Shown here: positions 1-10,579 of the stretch, one piece after another
Layout: the number at the start of each line of letters is the position of its first letter
How positions within the stretch are numbered: the first letter of the stretch is position 1
DNA from: Mauremys mutica
Lineage: Eukaryota; Chordata; Testudines; Geoemydidae
Direction: 5' to 3'
DNA length: 64,000 nucleotides
NCBI RefSeq assembly: GCF_020497125.1
Contig: NC_059073.1
Span: 139,943,012-140,007,011, forward strand
Translations under genes and position numbers: made by a program
Notes under the pieces: generated by a model
Databases searched by the model: none
What the model was told of the DNA's origin: nothing
What the model saw: only the letters and a program-made list of their open reading frames with translations

Positions 1-1017
1 ATTGAGACCCATGTTTGGGGAGGTCAAATCCAACACCAGCTCATTCACTCCGCAAGGATACTGCAATGTTATAATGGTGCCAAAGCCAAAGCACTAGTTT
101 ATTGTAGTACACATCATTTAAAAGCTACTACTTTCCTCAAGCTCAGCAACATCACATGCAGTTGGAACCGCTATGTCACTATTGATCAAGTTACTCCGCT
201 ATGGACTGAGTAACGAGGGCCACCCCTTGCTGCATCAGTGGCAACCGTTCAGCCTCATACTGTCAGGGGAGGAAATGTGGTTGCCAACAAGTCCTAGGGC
301 AGCTTCCATTTACAGCTGACCTTATAGCTCATTCCTGTGAGGAGCTTCAGCATCATCACATCCAACTGACAAATGGGTAAGCTAAGATACGGTGTCACTT
401 GGTTCTGGTGCAGGCAGTGGAATCCAGGAGTTCTGCTTCTGACTGAAACCATTTCCCTTCTGGTAGCTGCACATCTGTCCCACATATGTAGCATTTGCTT
501 ATCTCTCTACCAGAACTATAACAAGTCAGATAAGCCAATGGGACACTTCTGAAAAATACACACAAAAAGAGTCTATTTGGGCAGCTAAGGTTCCCTAACT
601 CAGTTGCCTTGGATGCTGGACAGCTTAATTTTTTTTTAAACCATGAAAGCATTAAACAAGAGAAACTAAAAGGGGTTTTCAAGAAGATAATTACAATCAC
701 TTTATAGATTCCTATCAAATTGCAGGTCTGGTTCCAGGACTATATAGAAATATACCAAAAGAAATATAGAAACATTCCCCTACGTGATACTATTTAGTTA
801 TAGAGCTTTCTTTTATGGCCAGTTCTTGGGTGAAGAGAAGGAACTCCCAGTTCTCATTAGTTGTTTCACATATTTCTCCTGCTAAACTCTGGAACCTTTA
901 GCTTCTTTAACCCATGCTGACTCATCCTTAAAGAACAGAGCATGTGACCAACTCTGCCATTAAACGTCACAACCATAATGTAGACCTAATCCCTGATTCT
1001 GCATTCATTTTTGCATG
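1..1017. other. Unassigned non-coding sequence
   Basis: I see no gene, recognisable repeat or regulatory site. The reading frames here are short, on both strands, and lack domain-like composition or splice context. The base composition is ordinary and AT-leaning. Confidence 0.5.
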
Positions 1018-1112
1018 TTCATAACCTTAAGCACATGAGCATCTCATGGACATTGATGGGAACTCTCATGTGCTTAAGTTTAAGCATGTGCATAGGTGTT
1101 GGCAGGATCATA
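1018..1112. repeat. Short palindromic interspersed repeat
   Basis: Perfect 14-bp inverted arms, cttaagcacatgag at 1026-1039 and its complement at 1065-1078, flank a 25-bp loop containing cattgatggga. A third partial copy of the arm motif follows at about 1080. The arrangement matches a class of short palindromic elements seen many times in this window (see 1165, 15812, 29553, 61662). It is probably a tiny non-autonomous DNA element; the family is not known to me. Confidence 0.5.
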
Positions 1113-1164
1113 GCCTAGGACAAAATTTTCAAGAATTTTGAGTGCTCAACTGGAGGCTCTCCTA

Positions 1165-1254
1165 GGGCCTGATTTTTTCAACATTTTGAGCACCCACAAT
1201 TACACCTTATGTCATTTGAAGCTGCAGTGCTGAGCACTTCTGAAAATCAAGCCC
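1165..1254. repeat. Short palindromic repeat, 'gattttcagaggtgctgagc' type
   Basis: It begins gggcctgatttttt and ends ctgaaaatcaagccc, so the termini are inverted copies. Inside lie gagcaccc and its counterpart gtgctgagcac. Related copies occur at 15812-15889 and 32075-32162. The pattern is a roughly 80-90 bp imperfect hairpin. Confidence 0.5.
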
Positions 1255-2659
1255 AAAGGATCCATTTGGGCAGCTAAGATAGTGAGCAATACACACCTTT
1301 GGCTTTCCTTGACAACTATCTTGATTGTCTCAGCTGGCATTCAACCATCGTGAATACAGTTACAATCCTTAAATCTAATCCTTAGAGCTTCTGATAGAAC
1401 TCTGTTTACCCATCTCCATTTTCTGGTTCCTCCTGGCTCAAGTTACATATATGCTATTTCAAATGCAATGAACCTTTTTAACTCAACGTGACAGTCAATG
1501 GTAATAGCATTAAGATATGAGTGTTTATATAATTTCAGCAACAGTGTGCATGGTACTTGAAGAAACAATATGATATGGTTTTGCCTTGAAGAATTTACAG
1601 TCTAAGGGGCCCAATTCCACAAACCTGACTCATGTGAGTAGCTCCCATCAGAGTTAAAAAGAAAAAAAAAAATCTTCCATACAAAACGCCAAGGATCCTG
1701 AACTGTATAATGGAAGCTGACTGCAACTTTGATTAGAGAGAGGTAATTATCTCTCTCCATCATGATGACCTGAAGTGGCACCCCGCCCCCAAATCCAGAA
1801 GCATCCAACTCTAGGAAAGTTTGAATTTGGATCTACGGTTTGGGCTTATGTCATGTACACACACAAGTACAGACCCAATAGACATGGACAGCATTTATTA
1901 TCAGAAATATAAGATGACACCACTCTTCAATGTTTGATGCGTTACTTTGCATAAGGTCACTGAGAACGTATCACCTTCTGTTGCAGCCTATTAGGAACTG
2001 ACATGTTGCGACACTACAAGATACAGTTTAACAAAACGATGCTATTGTTCATGTTCAGTCCAGCCTGCGTTTGCCATGGATGCTGATTATCTTAGAGATT
2101 TAGGAAAACAGCTGTGATATATTACTTGACAAACAAGATTAAAATCCCCAAGTTTTTTATTGTTTCCACGTGCTCCCAGGCATTAAAAGTGCCTTGTCAC
2201 ATTAACTGAAATTCCCTTCATTTCTTCTAGCCGCTGAGTGGATCTTTGGCCCAATTATTTTTAAATAAGAATCTTACACCTTATTGTACACATTAGACAC
2301 TTTTCTTGACCCACTCTCATGGGGGGATGCCTCTTTCCAAAGTCGGCAAACTACACTGAACTCTAAGGTCCACCCTGCACACAACAGCCTCAGATGTGAG
2401 TTGTAGTCATGTAAGTACAAATGAAAGCCGAAAGTAATAAGTGCTACCAGATTTGCCCATTACTTTGGGGTATGCTCATTTATTCGGGATACTCTTCGGG
2501 GGTTGGGGGTTCTGTAATTCTATCAGTGTACTGCTTGTGTCACCTGTGTTCTCATACGGAGCTCTACTTCTCCCTTCTGCAAGTTCCCTCCCAATGGGGC
2601 TATCCTGCAGGGCTGGATTCTTCCAGCCCCAGAATCAGACAAACACACACATTAACAGA
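1255..2659. other. Unassigned non-coding sequence
   Basis: Nothing gene-like is visible. A fragment at about 1600-1640 (ggcccaattccac) resembles the ends of the short palindromic repeats but is too decayed to delimit. The frames at 2421-2701 have no splice context and run into the tandem repeat that follows. Confidence 0.45.
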
Positions 2660-2862
2660 GAGCGTCTGAGAGGACCGGGTAAATCAGCACTCCCAAGCTG
2701 ACCCCTTATATGTCCCTTGACTCAGCAGGCTGGGTCGAGCAGCACTTCCAAACTGTCACCCTCATATGTCATGGGCACTGCACCAGAACAGAGTACGTCT
2801 GAGCAGACTGGATTGAGCAGCACTTTCTATCTGCCACCCTCATATGCCCCAGGTTCAGCACG
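2660..2862. repeat. Tandem repeat, about three ~66-bp units
   Basis: Three diverged units can be aligned. Each has the order gcgtctgag / cagactgga-type sequence, then gagcagcact, then a block ending ccctcatatg, then a segment ending cagca. The second and third units share gagcagcactt and ccaccctcatatg-like strings almost exactly. It lies just before old LTR-like sequence and may belong to it. Confidence 0.5.
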
Positions 2863-3135
2863 TCCCTATCCCCACTTTCACGTTACAATTGTTCTGATAG
2901 TAACCCACTTGATGAAAAGACCCCACAGGATTTTTGGGTGCTGCAGGGATCTTTAGCTTAGGTACAAGGAGCATTGCTGGAGACAGAGACACAGAAGCAA
3001 CCTGCTTAACTATAAAAGTTATTTATTGCCAGGTAATAATCATACAAGGGGAGCCCCAAAAAACCAAACCAAAACAAAAAACAGTTATATTATTAAATTT
3101 AACTTACAGTTGATTACAAAAAAGTCAGGTTTACA

Positions 3136-3791
3136 CAGGGCCGCCCAGAGGATTCCGGGGGCCCGGGGTCTTCGGCGGCGGGGGGCCCTTCCATTCCGGG
3201 ACCCGCCGCCGAAGTGCCCCGAAGACCCGCGGCGGGAGCCCCCCGCCACCAAATTACCGCCGAAGCGGGACCCGCCGCTGAAGTGCAGCCCGGTCTTCGG
3301 CGGTAATTCGGTGGGGGGGGGGGTCCCCGCCGCGGGTCTTCGGGGCACTTCGGCGGCGGGTCCCAGAACGGAAGGGGCCCCCCGCCGCCGAAGACCGGGC
3401 TGCGCTTTGGCGGCGGGTCCCGCTTCCCCCCCGCTCCGGCCCCAGCCTCTTACCCCCGGCTCCCTCCTCACCCGGAGTCTCAGCGCCTCGCCGGAACAGC
3501 CGCAGCATGTGGCCGGCGGGGCCTGAGCTCTGTCCCGCTCAGAGCCGCGTGGTGAGGGGGCGGGGCTGGGAGCTCCACGCCGAGCGGAGGGAGCTGAGCT
3601 CAGCCTGGAGCTCCCAGCCCCGCCCCCTCCCCACGCGGCTCTGAGCGGGGCGGGGCTCAGGGGCCCCGGCGGAGACTCGGCGCTTGATGCGCTAGGGCTC
3701 CAGGAGAGGGGCGGAGGCGGGAGCCTCCGCTGTTCTCTTGGGGGCCCCTGTGGAGCCCGGGGCAAATTGCCCCCCCCTCTGGGCGGCCCTG
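3136..3791. mobile_element. Non-autonomous hAT element (656 bp) with GC-rich hairpin core
   Basis: Terminal inverted repeats are cagggccgcccagagg at the left and its near complement, ctctgggcggccctg, at the right. Flanking 8-bp duplications are ggtttaca (3128-3135) and gctttaca (3792-3799), one mismatch. An 8-bp duplication with CAGGG...CCCTG ends is the hAT signature. The interior is very GC-rich and palindromic: arms at about 3520-3577 and 3606-3663 are almost perfectly complementary. Long open frames here (up to 298 codons, minus) are low-complexity Arg/Pro/Ala/Gly products with no transposase motifs, so the element is non-autonomous. A shorter relative sits at 20316-20541. Confidence 0.85.
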
Positions 3792-3842
3792 GCTTTACAA
3801 AACTATAACTGATCACACACATCAGGGTCAGAAGGCTATACT

Positions 3843-3867
3843 GAGAGAGAGAGAGAGAGAGAGAGAG
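3843..3867. repeat. (GA)n microsatellite
   Basis: Uninterrupted GA dinucleotide run of about 25 bp, immediately downstream of the hAT element and outside its duplication. Confidence 0.95.
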
Positions 3868-4282
3868 TGAGTGAATGTGCTGGGTTCTCACCACTCTGTG
3901 AAGCTTGAATCGATCGCGGTTTCCACATGATGGTGGTAGCAGAGGGTCCAGACTGCTGGAAACAGGCAGAGCCCCCAACACGATCAGTCAGGAGAAGATG
4001 AAGTCCCAATGGAACTGATGCAGGTTTTGGATCCAGGCATCAGAACACTTACTTGAGCATGGGTAGGGGTTTTTGTAGGGAAAGAACAATGGTTCAAGGG
4101 AGAAAATTAGATTTGTTTATAGGTAAACTGATGGCTCAAGGGAGTATACCAAAGTTGTTTTGTTCAGGCTATACAATAGGAACTGCTCATTCCTGGCTAT
4201 GGGCAATGTTCCTTCAAGGGAGCTCACAATGCAGTATTTTGGATACCAATAAAGGATTTATTACTAGAATTGGTCTGATAAC

Positions 4283-4802
4283 TAGAGGTGAAAGTAAGTC
4301 GGTCCAGTCCAGCTTCCACGGCCAGCTTCCACGGCCGGGATTACAAGGGCTCTGGGCTGCCTGCCACAGGCAGCCCAGAGCCCTTGCAATCCCGGACACG
4401 GCTGAGATTTAAAGGGTTCAGAGCTCCCCGGGGCTGCGGGCAGCCCAGAGCCCTTTGAATCCCGGCCGCGGCTCTGGTGGCTGGGCTGGGGCCAGGATTC
4501 AAAGGGCTCAGGGCTCCCCTCAGTGGCAGGAGCTCTGGGCCCTTTAAATCCCTGCTCCAGCCCCTCAAAGGTCGGGGTTACCCCGGCGGCCGGAGCCCCG
4601 GGTCCTTTAATTTGCCCCTGAGGACTCCCAGCCACCTCTTCAGCTGGGAGCCCCTGGTTGATTTAAAGGCCCTGGGTCTCCCAGTCACAGCTGGTGCCCC
4701 AGGGCCTTTAAATATTGAGAGGCCGCATCTCTTCTGGATGAGGCCACGCCCCTTCAGGACTCCGGCAGTACCGGTAAGTCCTGTAATTTACTTTCATCCC
4801 TG
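4283..4802. mobile_element. Non-autonomous hAT element (520 bp) with repeated internal motif
   Basis: It begins tagaggtgaaagtaa and ends ttactttcatccctg, which are inverted termini. It is flanked by a perfect 8-bp duplication, ctgataac, at 4275-4282 and 4803-4810. Internally a motif of the form ggattyaaagggctctgggc recurs about seven times in alternating orientation between about 4335 and 4710, producing nested hairpins. No transposase reading frame is visible, so mobilisation would need a protein supplied in trans. Confidence 0.88.
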
Positions 4803-5476
4803 CTGATAACTACTGAGCTGGGTGTGTGCAGGCACGTCTTTTAAACTCTGGAGCAGAGATTCCCCCATTATTCAGTGCTTCCCTGTTTTTCTAGTCCCAG
4901 AGTTCCACACGGTTCTTTCCTTGGAATCTCTGTTCTCCATTCTGTATGCTAATGGAGATGCCTCCCTGTCCCATCTTTGATGCAAATGAGGCTAGGGGAG
5001 TTTCCTTAATCCTGTCACCCTTGTCCAGAGGAGTTTAGGGGTGTCTTCTACCGCTTTTTCATTGCTTTTTGTAAGTCTTTCTACTGATCAGCTTTGGTTC
5101 AAACAGAGGCTGGGGGGAGAAGGTCTTTTGTGAGTCAGACAGGCTGGACACTGTGCCCTGCTTCCCCAAGAACACAGAGTTGATAAGTAACAGAAGTCCA
5201 GAAAGTTACTGTTAGCCAAAAGGGCTCGTTTCCCCCCAGAGCTTACCTAATTACACCAAGGAGGCACGGAGACAGGAAGACGAGTACCACACCCTTTATT
5301 GATCGGTCAGCTGAGTGGGTGCTCTGATCGGCTAGAGCCAGAAGAGAGACACCCCCACAAGCCCGAACGGGCCTTTTTATAATCAGTAACAAACAACTTA
5401 GCCTACGTTCAGCTACGTCATTTGGTTGACCTGTAGAACCTGTACATGTATCTGTTAAGGGATAATTGGATACGCA

Positions 5477-5566
5477 GGATACATATATCATTTTGTGGGG
5501 GAAACAAGATACATCTGTTGAGGATACATTTGTCATTCTAAAGGGGACACAAGATACATCTGTTGA
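5477..5566 (-). repeat. Two 45-bp direct repeats in LTR upstream region
   Basis: Units 5477-5521 and 5522-5566 abut. Both start ggatacat and end acaagatacatctgttga, with divergence in the middle. Duplicated blocks of this kind are typical of enhancer regions in retroviral U3, which is the inferred role. Confidence 0.75.
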
Positions 5567-5611
5567 CCCTTTGTACTAAATACTTTGGAGACTTACATGG
5601 GAACACAGCTG

Positions 5612-5682
5612 CATATACTTGGGGGGCCAAACAAGATAAGGGGGAGCCAACATATACTTGGGGAGCCAAACAAACTGATAAG
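5612..5682 (-). repeat. Second direct repeat (~39 bp) in LTR upstream region
   Basis: Units start at 5612 and 5651, each beginning catatacttgggg and continuing with gccaaacaa. It lies in the same LTR, upstream of the 45-bp repeat in minus-strand order. Confidence 0.7.
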
Positions 5683-5800
5683 AAAATAGCTGACATAGGT
5701 ACATGTACGTCCCTTGTTCCTGTTAGGTCGATTAAAGTTTCAGGCCTACTACAGAAAAGCTTCATTGACACTGGTTTTCACCATCCACAAGATGGGGGGA

Positions 5801-6300
5801 AAAATCAAGTCTGTTTTCATTGTCTGCTAATTACTATCTTTCCTACTTTGACATTAAAATTCAAAGCAAGATTCCAACATTTGCCTGGTGGCTGAAGAAT
5901 TAACTCAGCAGGTAGCTGTGCTTCAACATGCTTTGTTCTCTTGTTGCAAATTGCTTCAAGGATCAAAACAGAAAAAGGAGACATGATGTGGAGGAAACCT
6001 CCAAAGTTTTTGAAGTTTTGGTCGGCTTTGGATATGTGCCCTGAAGTTTGGATGCTTTTTGGAGCTTAGGGCTCACTGTCTGAACTCATATGTCTGCAAA
6101 AATGGGCAGGAAACTCTCATCCAGATATGTCCCTGCACCATGAGAGTTAACACCTTGCTTTTTAATTATTCTGCAAATATTGTAGGAAGATAGCACCTCA
6201 TGCTGTTGCATCACTTTCAGTTCTGATCCCAGATGGGAAGCACAGAAAAAGAATCCATTGTACTGATAGTAAGCAGTAGGTTTCTATGGTGGCAACCAAG
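5801..6300. other. Unassigned non-coding sequence
   Basis: No gene or repeat that I recognise. The left part may contain the undetermined 5' edge of the minus-strand LTR. Confidence 0.4.
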
Positions 6301-6304
6301 ATTG

Positions 6305-6520
6305 TTCAGTGCCTAGCAAAGTATGACCCCCAAAACAGTAAGACATAGTTGCTGCTCTGAAGATCTTACAATCCAGACAGACAAAGAGTTGGTGATAGGG
6401 AGTTTCATTAGTCCCATTTACAAGATGAAGAAATAAGTGAGATTTAGTCATTTGACCGAGGTCACATGGGAAAGGTGAGAGCCAAGAATTGAACCAACCA
6501 ATCCAGTGCCTAAACCAGAA
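6305..6520 (-). repeat. MIR/L2-type SINE, minus strand
   Basis: The left part carries the L2-like tail in reverse (gtgcctagca ... gatcttacaatcc). The right part carries the reversed MIR core, with cccatttacaagatgaag, then gaccgaggtcacatgg and ccaagaattgaacc. Order and content match a nearly full-length minus-strand copy. Confidence 0.7.
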
Positions 6521-6524
6521 ATTC

Positions 6525-7400
6525 CTGAGCTCTATGCAAAACTCCTAACTAACCTAACACATATTATAATTATATAACTAACCTAATTAGTATTGTAATG
6601 CATCTATTGAACCTATGCCTAGAGATAAATCAAAATTACAATCTTGAATCTGAAACACTTCAAAAATGTTGGAGGTAAACTGGAAAGGGCCACATTTTCT
6701 AGTTGTAGGTTGAATGTTGACAACATTTTGTAAGAATGTTCTGTTGAGATTTTGATCCAAGATGGCAAAAATTCCATGAAGAAACTGATCTGGTAGGATA
6801 TCTTGTGAGATCAGCGGACATCAGGAAGCTGTTTGACATCAAATCCCTTGAAATCAGCTCACAGGGTTTTGGTGCCATTGAACCTGCATCTAAAGTTGAG
6901 CCCTGATCCAGTTCACAGCTAAACCCCATCAAATCCAGATGCCAATATTAATTTCTCACCCCCATTTATGGTTTAATTTGAGCCTATTCACTCATATCTA
7001 CCAAGAGTCTGCTGCGGGGAAATTTATCGTCTCAGTCATAAGCGGTGCAACCACTAAGGAATAATCAAGGGTATTCTTCTTTCTACTAATGCTTCTCTTA
7101 GGCTGCTGTGGATTAGTTAGAAAGAATAAAAAATAGGAGATGCCATTAGGGATATAATTCACGTTGGGGAACACATAAATTATAGGGCGAGATCAATACA
7201 CAGTATAATGAAATACATACATTATATAATTTAAAAAACACCATTCTTAAAATAATCTTGGGGTTGGAACATACAAAGACTAAAGGCGAAGGGTCCCAAA
7301 CAATCAAGCTCATCTTTGTTCTGTGGATGCTGCATTTGAGTAAAGTGACAGCAACCTTATCTAGCCTCTAGCCGATAAAGGCAACTCTTAAAGCTCCATG
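6525..7400. other. Unassigned non-coding sequence
   Basis: No gene or delimitable repeat. The segment 6690-6960 has a few 70-80 codon frames without splice signals. Confidence 0.4.
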
Positions 7401-7408
7401 CAACCTAA

Positions 7409-8113
7409 GGCTGTGTCTACACTACCAACTTTTGTCACCCAAACTGCCTTTTGGCGACAAAACAGCAAAAGCGTACACACTACAATGGGACTTTTGTCAC
7501 GAAAAACACCCAGTTTTGGTGACAAAAAGCTTCCATCCCTACAAGAGGCTTTTGTCTTTTCCCCTCCCTTTATTGTCAACAAAGAGCCAGTGTAGAGGCT
7601 GCTGATTGTTTTGTCGACAGAACTGGCTTCCGCCAGTATCCCACACTGCCTGCCCTGATTGCTCTGCTGCCCTCCCCTTTCAAAGCTCCGGGAAGTATCT
7701 GTGTGCTGCTCCCTTTGGGGAACAAAAAGAGCAAATCATTGGAATGCTCCTGTTCTGCCCGGCACTAGGAACACAACAGCAGGCAGACTGCTACTGCAGG
7801 GGGGAGGGGGACAGACTACTGAGCTGCTTTGCAATTCCTCAGCACGGAGAGCTCACAGAGCTGCTCACGATGCTGCTCTCGGCGGCTGAGGGGGATGTGG
7901 GAGAACTCGGAGAGAATCCCAAGATGTGCAGCGATCAGCTCTTCCGTCCCACAACACTGCACTGCTCACCCTGTCGATGATGGTGTCCCCAGCGTGGACA
8001 TGATCTATCGACAGAGGGAGCAGGTGTGAACACCCTTTGGCGATTTTTGTTTTGTCGACTTTTGGGTGTCGACCTAAGTTTTGTCAACAAAACTCGGTAG
8101 TGTAGATTAGCCC
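7409..8113. mobile_element. PIF/Harbinger-like non-autonomous element (705 bp)
   Basis: Termini are ggctgtgtctacactacc and ggtagtgtagattagccc, inverted copies. The element is flanked by a 3-bp TAA duplication (7406-7408, 8114-8116), as expected for PIF/Harbinger. The repeated strings ttttgtcgac and tttggcgac lie near both ends. No transposase or Myb-like frame is visible. Its termini (GGGCTTGTCTACAC type) recur in fragments at 12188, 13300 and 53880. Confidence 0.75.
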
Positions 8114-8549
8114 TAAGTGTCTTCTGCCTGTTCCAAAGGAGTTCTTCCCTGTCATGGTAGCAGAAGTGGAATGCTAATTCAGACATCAAATGGCATCCCC
8201 AGAATTTCCCCTCTTCCCATGGGCAGAGATATGGAGACCTTCAGCCCAAATGCAATCAGATCCATCCAAATGATGGAGGACAAGTTCATCCCTCACCCTC
8301 TCTTCTCGTCCCAGCACATGGGCCCAACAATCAGTGCTCTTTTCTCTGCTGCCGTAAAGGTAACATGCAGCACAGGGTGGTTATAATGTTCTCCACGCTT
8401 GCATCTCAGCAGGTTATGATGGATCATCAACATGCCTACTGCTGAGCCACTGAAATGCAACCAGTATGGAGTAGTGTGGTTGGAGCAGGGGGCTGGGAGA
8501 ACCAAGGGTCTAGTTTCACGTGCTGCTATAGGCTTAGACAAAGCACATC

Positions 8550-8945
8550 TATCTGTGCCTCTGTTTCCCCTTCTAGTGGGGATAAAATCCCTGCGAGGCA
8601 GAGGTTACATGTATGGGTGCTAACACATTTTTCCATCCAAAAGTTAATTTTTTTAAGGAAAATTTTGCATTTTGACTAAATATTTTTCTATGGAAAGGGT
8701 CTACTATATTTTTTGGCTTATTTTCTGTTTATTTTCATGATTGTCAAAAAACTGGAAAGGGTTTGTTTTTTCTGCAGTTTCAGACTCTTGTTTTTTGCAG
8801 TTTTTGATGTAAAAAAAAATTTAAAAACCCTTAAAGTTTCTGTGGGGGGAAATAATTCTGACCAGATAGAGATATGAAATGCTAATAGGAATTAACCTCT
8901 GTACAGCACTTTGAGACACTCAGTTCCAACAGTGCTATACAAGTC
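8550..8945 (+). repeat. MIR-type SINE split by a T-rich insertion
   Basis: The left part (about 8550-8600) has the MIR-like string tgtgcctctgtttcccctt followed by gggataaaat. The right part (about 8880-8945) has tgtacagcactttgagac and gtgctatacaag, the 3' portion. Between them, 8630-8872, lies a T-rich block ending ctgaccagatag that resembles the dispersed 'ttttgaccagctcta' repeat also seen at 14690, 39473 and 42780. Confidence 0.5.
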
Positions 8946-9404
8946 CAAAGCATTTCTAATTTATGCTATAATGAAACCACTGGAGGGTGGATCTGTCGCA
9001 TGATTCATCAGACTTATTATTGGCTAGTTATACCGAGCCACAGTCATGCCTGGCATTTCACAGGCAGATAAAAGATACTTTGCCCCCAGGAGCAGCAAGA
9101 ATGCATCATGCTGACCCCCACATATGGAGCCACCAATTAGCACTGATGTAAGTATTGAAAAATGATCCCATTGAATGCAATTTTCACATCAGCAAAATTG
9201 TTTTATTGAGTATTTTAACCACTCAGCTGTTACACACATTTCTTCACTCAATAGCTCAATGTTACCTCCAGGACTAAGCCACAAATGTCTAGTTATCGCA
9301 CAATGTGCTGTTATGTAGGGGTTTCAGCATTTGGCTCCATCTATCTTAGGTAATTATATGGCCCCCATTACTACAATGTGAGTGCCTCAGAATCTTCCAT
9401 GTAT

Positions 9405-9595
9405 TCATCCTCACAATACCCGTTAAGTACAGAATGAAGCATTATTACACCTGTTTTACAGATGGGGAATCAAAGCACACAAGAGACTAAGTGACTTGTT
9501 CAGGGTTACACAGGAAGTATATAACAGAGCAGAGACTCGAATCCAGGTCTCCTATGACCTAGACTAGTGTCCTAATCACTGGGCTATCCTCTTTT
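9405..9595 (-). repeat. MIR-type SINE, minus strand
   Basis: It contains cctgttttacagatgggga, gtgacttgttcagggttaca, gactcgaatccaggtctcc and a final cctaatcactgggctatcc. These are reversed MIR core, reversed tRNA-like B-box region and reversed 5' tRNA-like end, in the correct order. Confidence 0.8.
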
Positions 9596-9774
9596 CTCTC
9601 TAGTTTGATGTGGAGGGAGGAGCACTGACTTCTTTTGACAGGGCAACGTTCTAGCCACCTTTTTGATTTGAAACGAAGCAATTGTTTGCAGTCGAAACTA
9701 TGCTGGACTAAACATGGGCCCAGGAGGTGGCATTTGGAACTGGAATCAGGTCACATATAGTTATTAATATTGTT

Positions 9775-9900
9775 ATTAAGGGAACACTTTCTGCCAAAGA
9801 TTTCAAAGCTCTTTACAAAGGAGAGCCATCTTGCAGGTCATAAAACTCAGACACAAAGAGGTTAAATGGTTTCTTCATGGCAAGTCTGTATGTGGATACA
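9775..9900 (-). repeat. MIR/L2-type SINE fragment, minus strand
   Basis: Contains ttcaaagctctttacaaagg and cacaaagaggttaaatgg, matching the reversed 3' half of the MIR-like SINE. The tRNA-like part is missing. Confidence 0.6.
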
Positions 9901-9985
9901 CTCATTCCACGATATGTGTGCCTTATATCTTATGTCACTTGGGAAGGATCTTAAGCTAAACTGGAAAAAAAAAGCCACTCATACT

Positions 9986-10109
9986 TAGGTTGGCCAGATA
10001 GCAAGTGTGAAAAATCGGGACAGTGGAGGGTAATAACTGCCTATATAAAAACAAAGCCCTTGGGAATATCGGGACTGTCACTACCAAATTGGGACATCTG
10101 GTCATTTGA
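9986..10109. mobile_element. Small hAT-type element (124 bp), TAGGGTGACCAG family
   Basis: Starts taggttggccagatagc and ends ctggtcatttga, the decayed inverted terminus. The 8-bp flanks are ctcatact (9978-9985) and cccatact (10110-10117), one mismatch. The interior matches the copy at 45469-45591 (cctatataaaa, atatcgggactgtc). It is too short to encode anything. Confidence 0.8.
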
Positions 10110-10239
10110 CCCATACTGGAATGAGAATGGTCATAACAGGCTGGGGTGTTCCATGAATATAACAACAGTGCTAGTAGAGCAGGTAAAACTTTTCCATGTA
10201 GACAAGCCAATAGTAAGAAATGATCTTTGACCCAAAGGA

Positions 10240-10375
10240 TTTACATTTGCTAACCTGACAAGATGGAGGTGAAATGACTTTCCCAAGGTCATACAGCAGG
10301 TTAGTGGCAGATCTGGGAACAGAACCCAGCTTCCAATCCAATGCCCTATGAACAGACCACACTGCCTCTTATCTG
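10240..10375 (-). repeat. MIR-type SINE, minus strand
   Basis: Contains gactttcccaaggtcataca, gcaggttagtggcagatct and gaacagaacccagcttcc, the reversed MIR core and tRNA-like part. Confidence 0.75.
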
Positions 10376-10439
10376 AAGAGCAGAAGCATAGCACACCTCC
10401 TAACACTATACTGAGGCATTGCTTGAGCCCTGGCTCCTA

Positions 10440-10575
10440 AAAGGTTATTACAATCTGTTATATGGTTAGCTCTTTGGGGCAGAGACTGCATTATTCTGTT
10501 TGTGCAGTGACTGGTGCAATGAAGCCTCATTCTCAGTTGATCCTTAATCATGTTTATTGCAGTAGTGCCTAAGGG
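10440..10575 (+). repeat. L2/MIR-type 3' tail
   Basis: Contains agctctttggggcagagact followed by tgtttgtgcag and gcacaatg-like sequence, the shared 3' tail of the SINE/L2 family. A short reversed piece of the same tail (tttattgcagtagtgcctaa) abuts it at about 10550. Confidence 0.55.
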
Positions 10576-10579
10576 GTGG

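Larger units (their letters stand above)
2990..5220 (-). mobile_element. Old retroelement/LTR-like sequence split by two hAT insertions
   Basis: The non-hAT parts (2990-3135, 3800-4274, 4811-5220) read as one continuous old repeat once the two hAT elements and their duplications are removed. On the minus strand there is a polyadenylation-type caataaata at about 3021 and a segment (about 4850-5120) that resembles reptile endogenous-retrovirus LTR sequence by my recollection. I cannot place its ends, and orientation is inferred. It could equally be several unrelated repeats. Confidence 0.3.
5222..5800 (-). mobile_element. Endogenous-retrovirus-type LTR, minus strand
   Basis: Read on the minus strand it has LTR order: duplicated upstream blocks (5477-5566 and 5612-5682, here the U3 side), a TATA-like ataaaaag at about 5370, and a polyadenylation signal caataaaggg at about 5300, followed by a GT-rich tract and a U5-like stretch ending near 5222. 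The exact ends and a target duplication were not found, and no primer-binding site or internal gene is recognisable next to it, so it is probably a solo or truncated LTR. Confidence 0.6.

Noticed and set aside
3026..3526. 166-codon plus-strand frame
   Set aside because: Opposite-strand shadow of the same GC-rich element.
3085..3981. 298-codon open frame on the minus strand
   Set aside because: It crosses a hAT element and its flanks. The product is Arg/Pro/Gly/Ala/Ser low-complexity sequence from GC-rich hairpin DNA, with no transposase or other domain.
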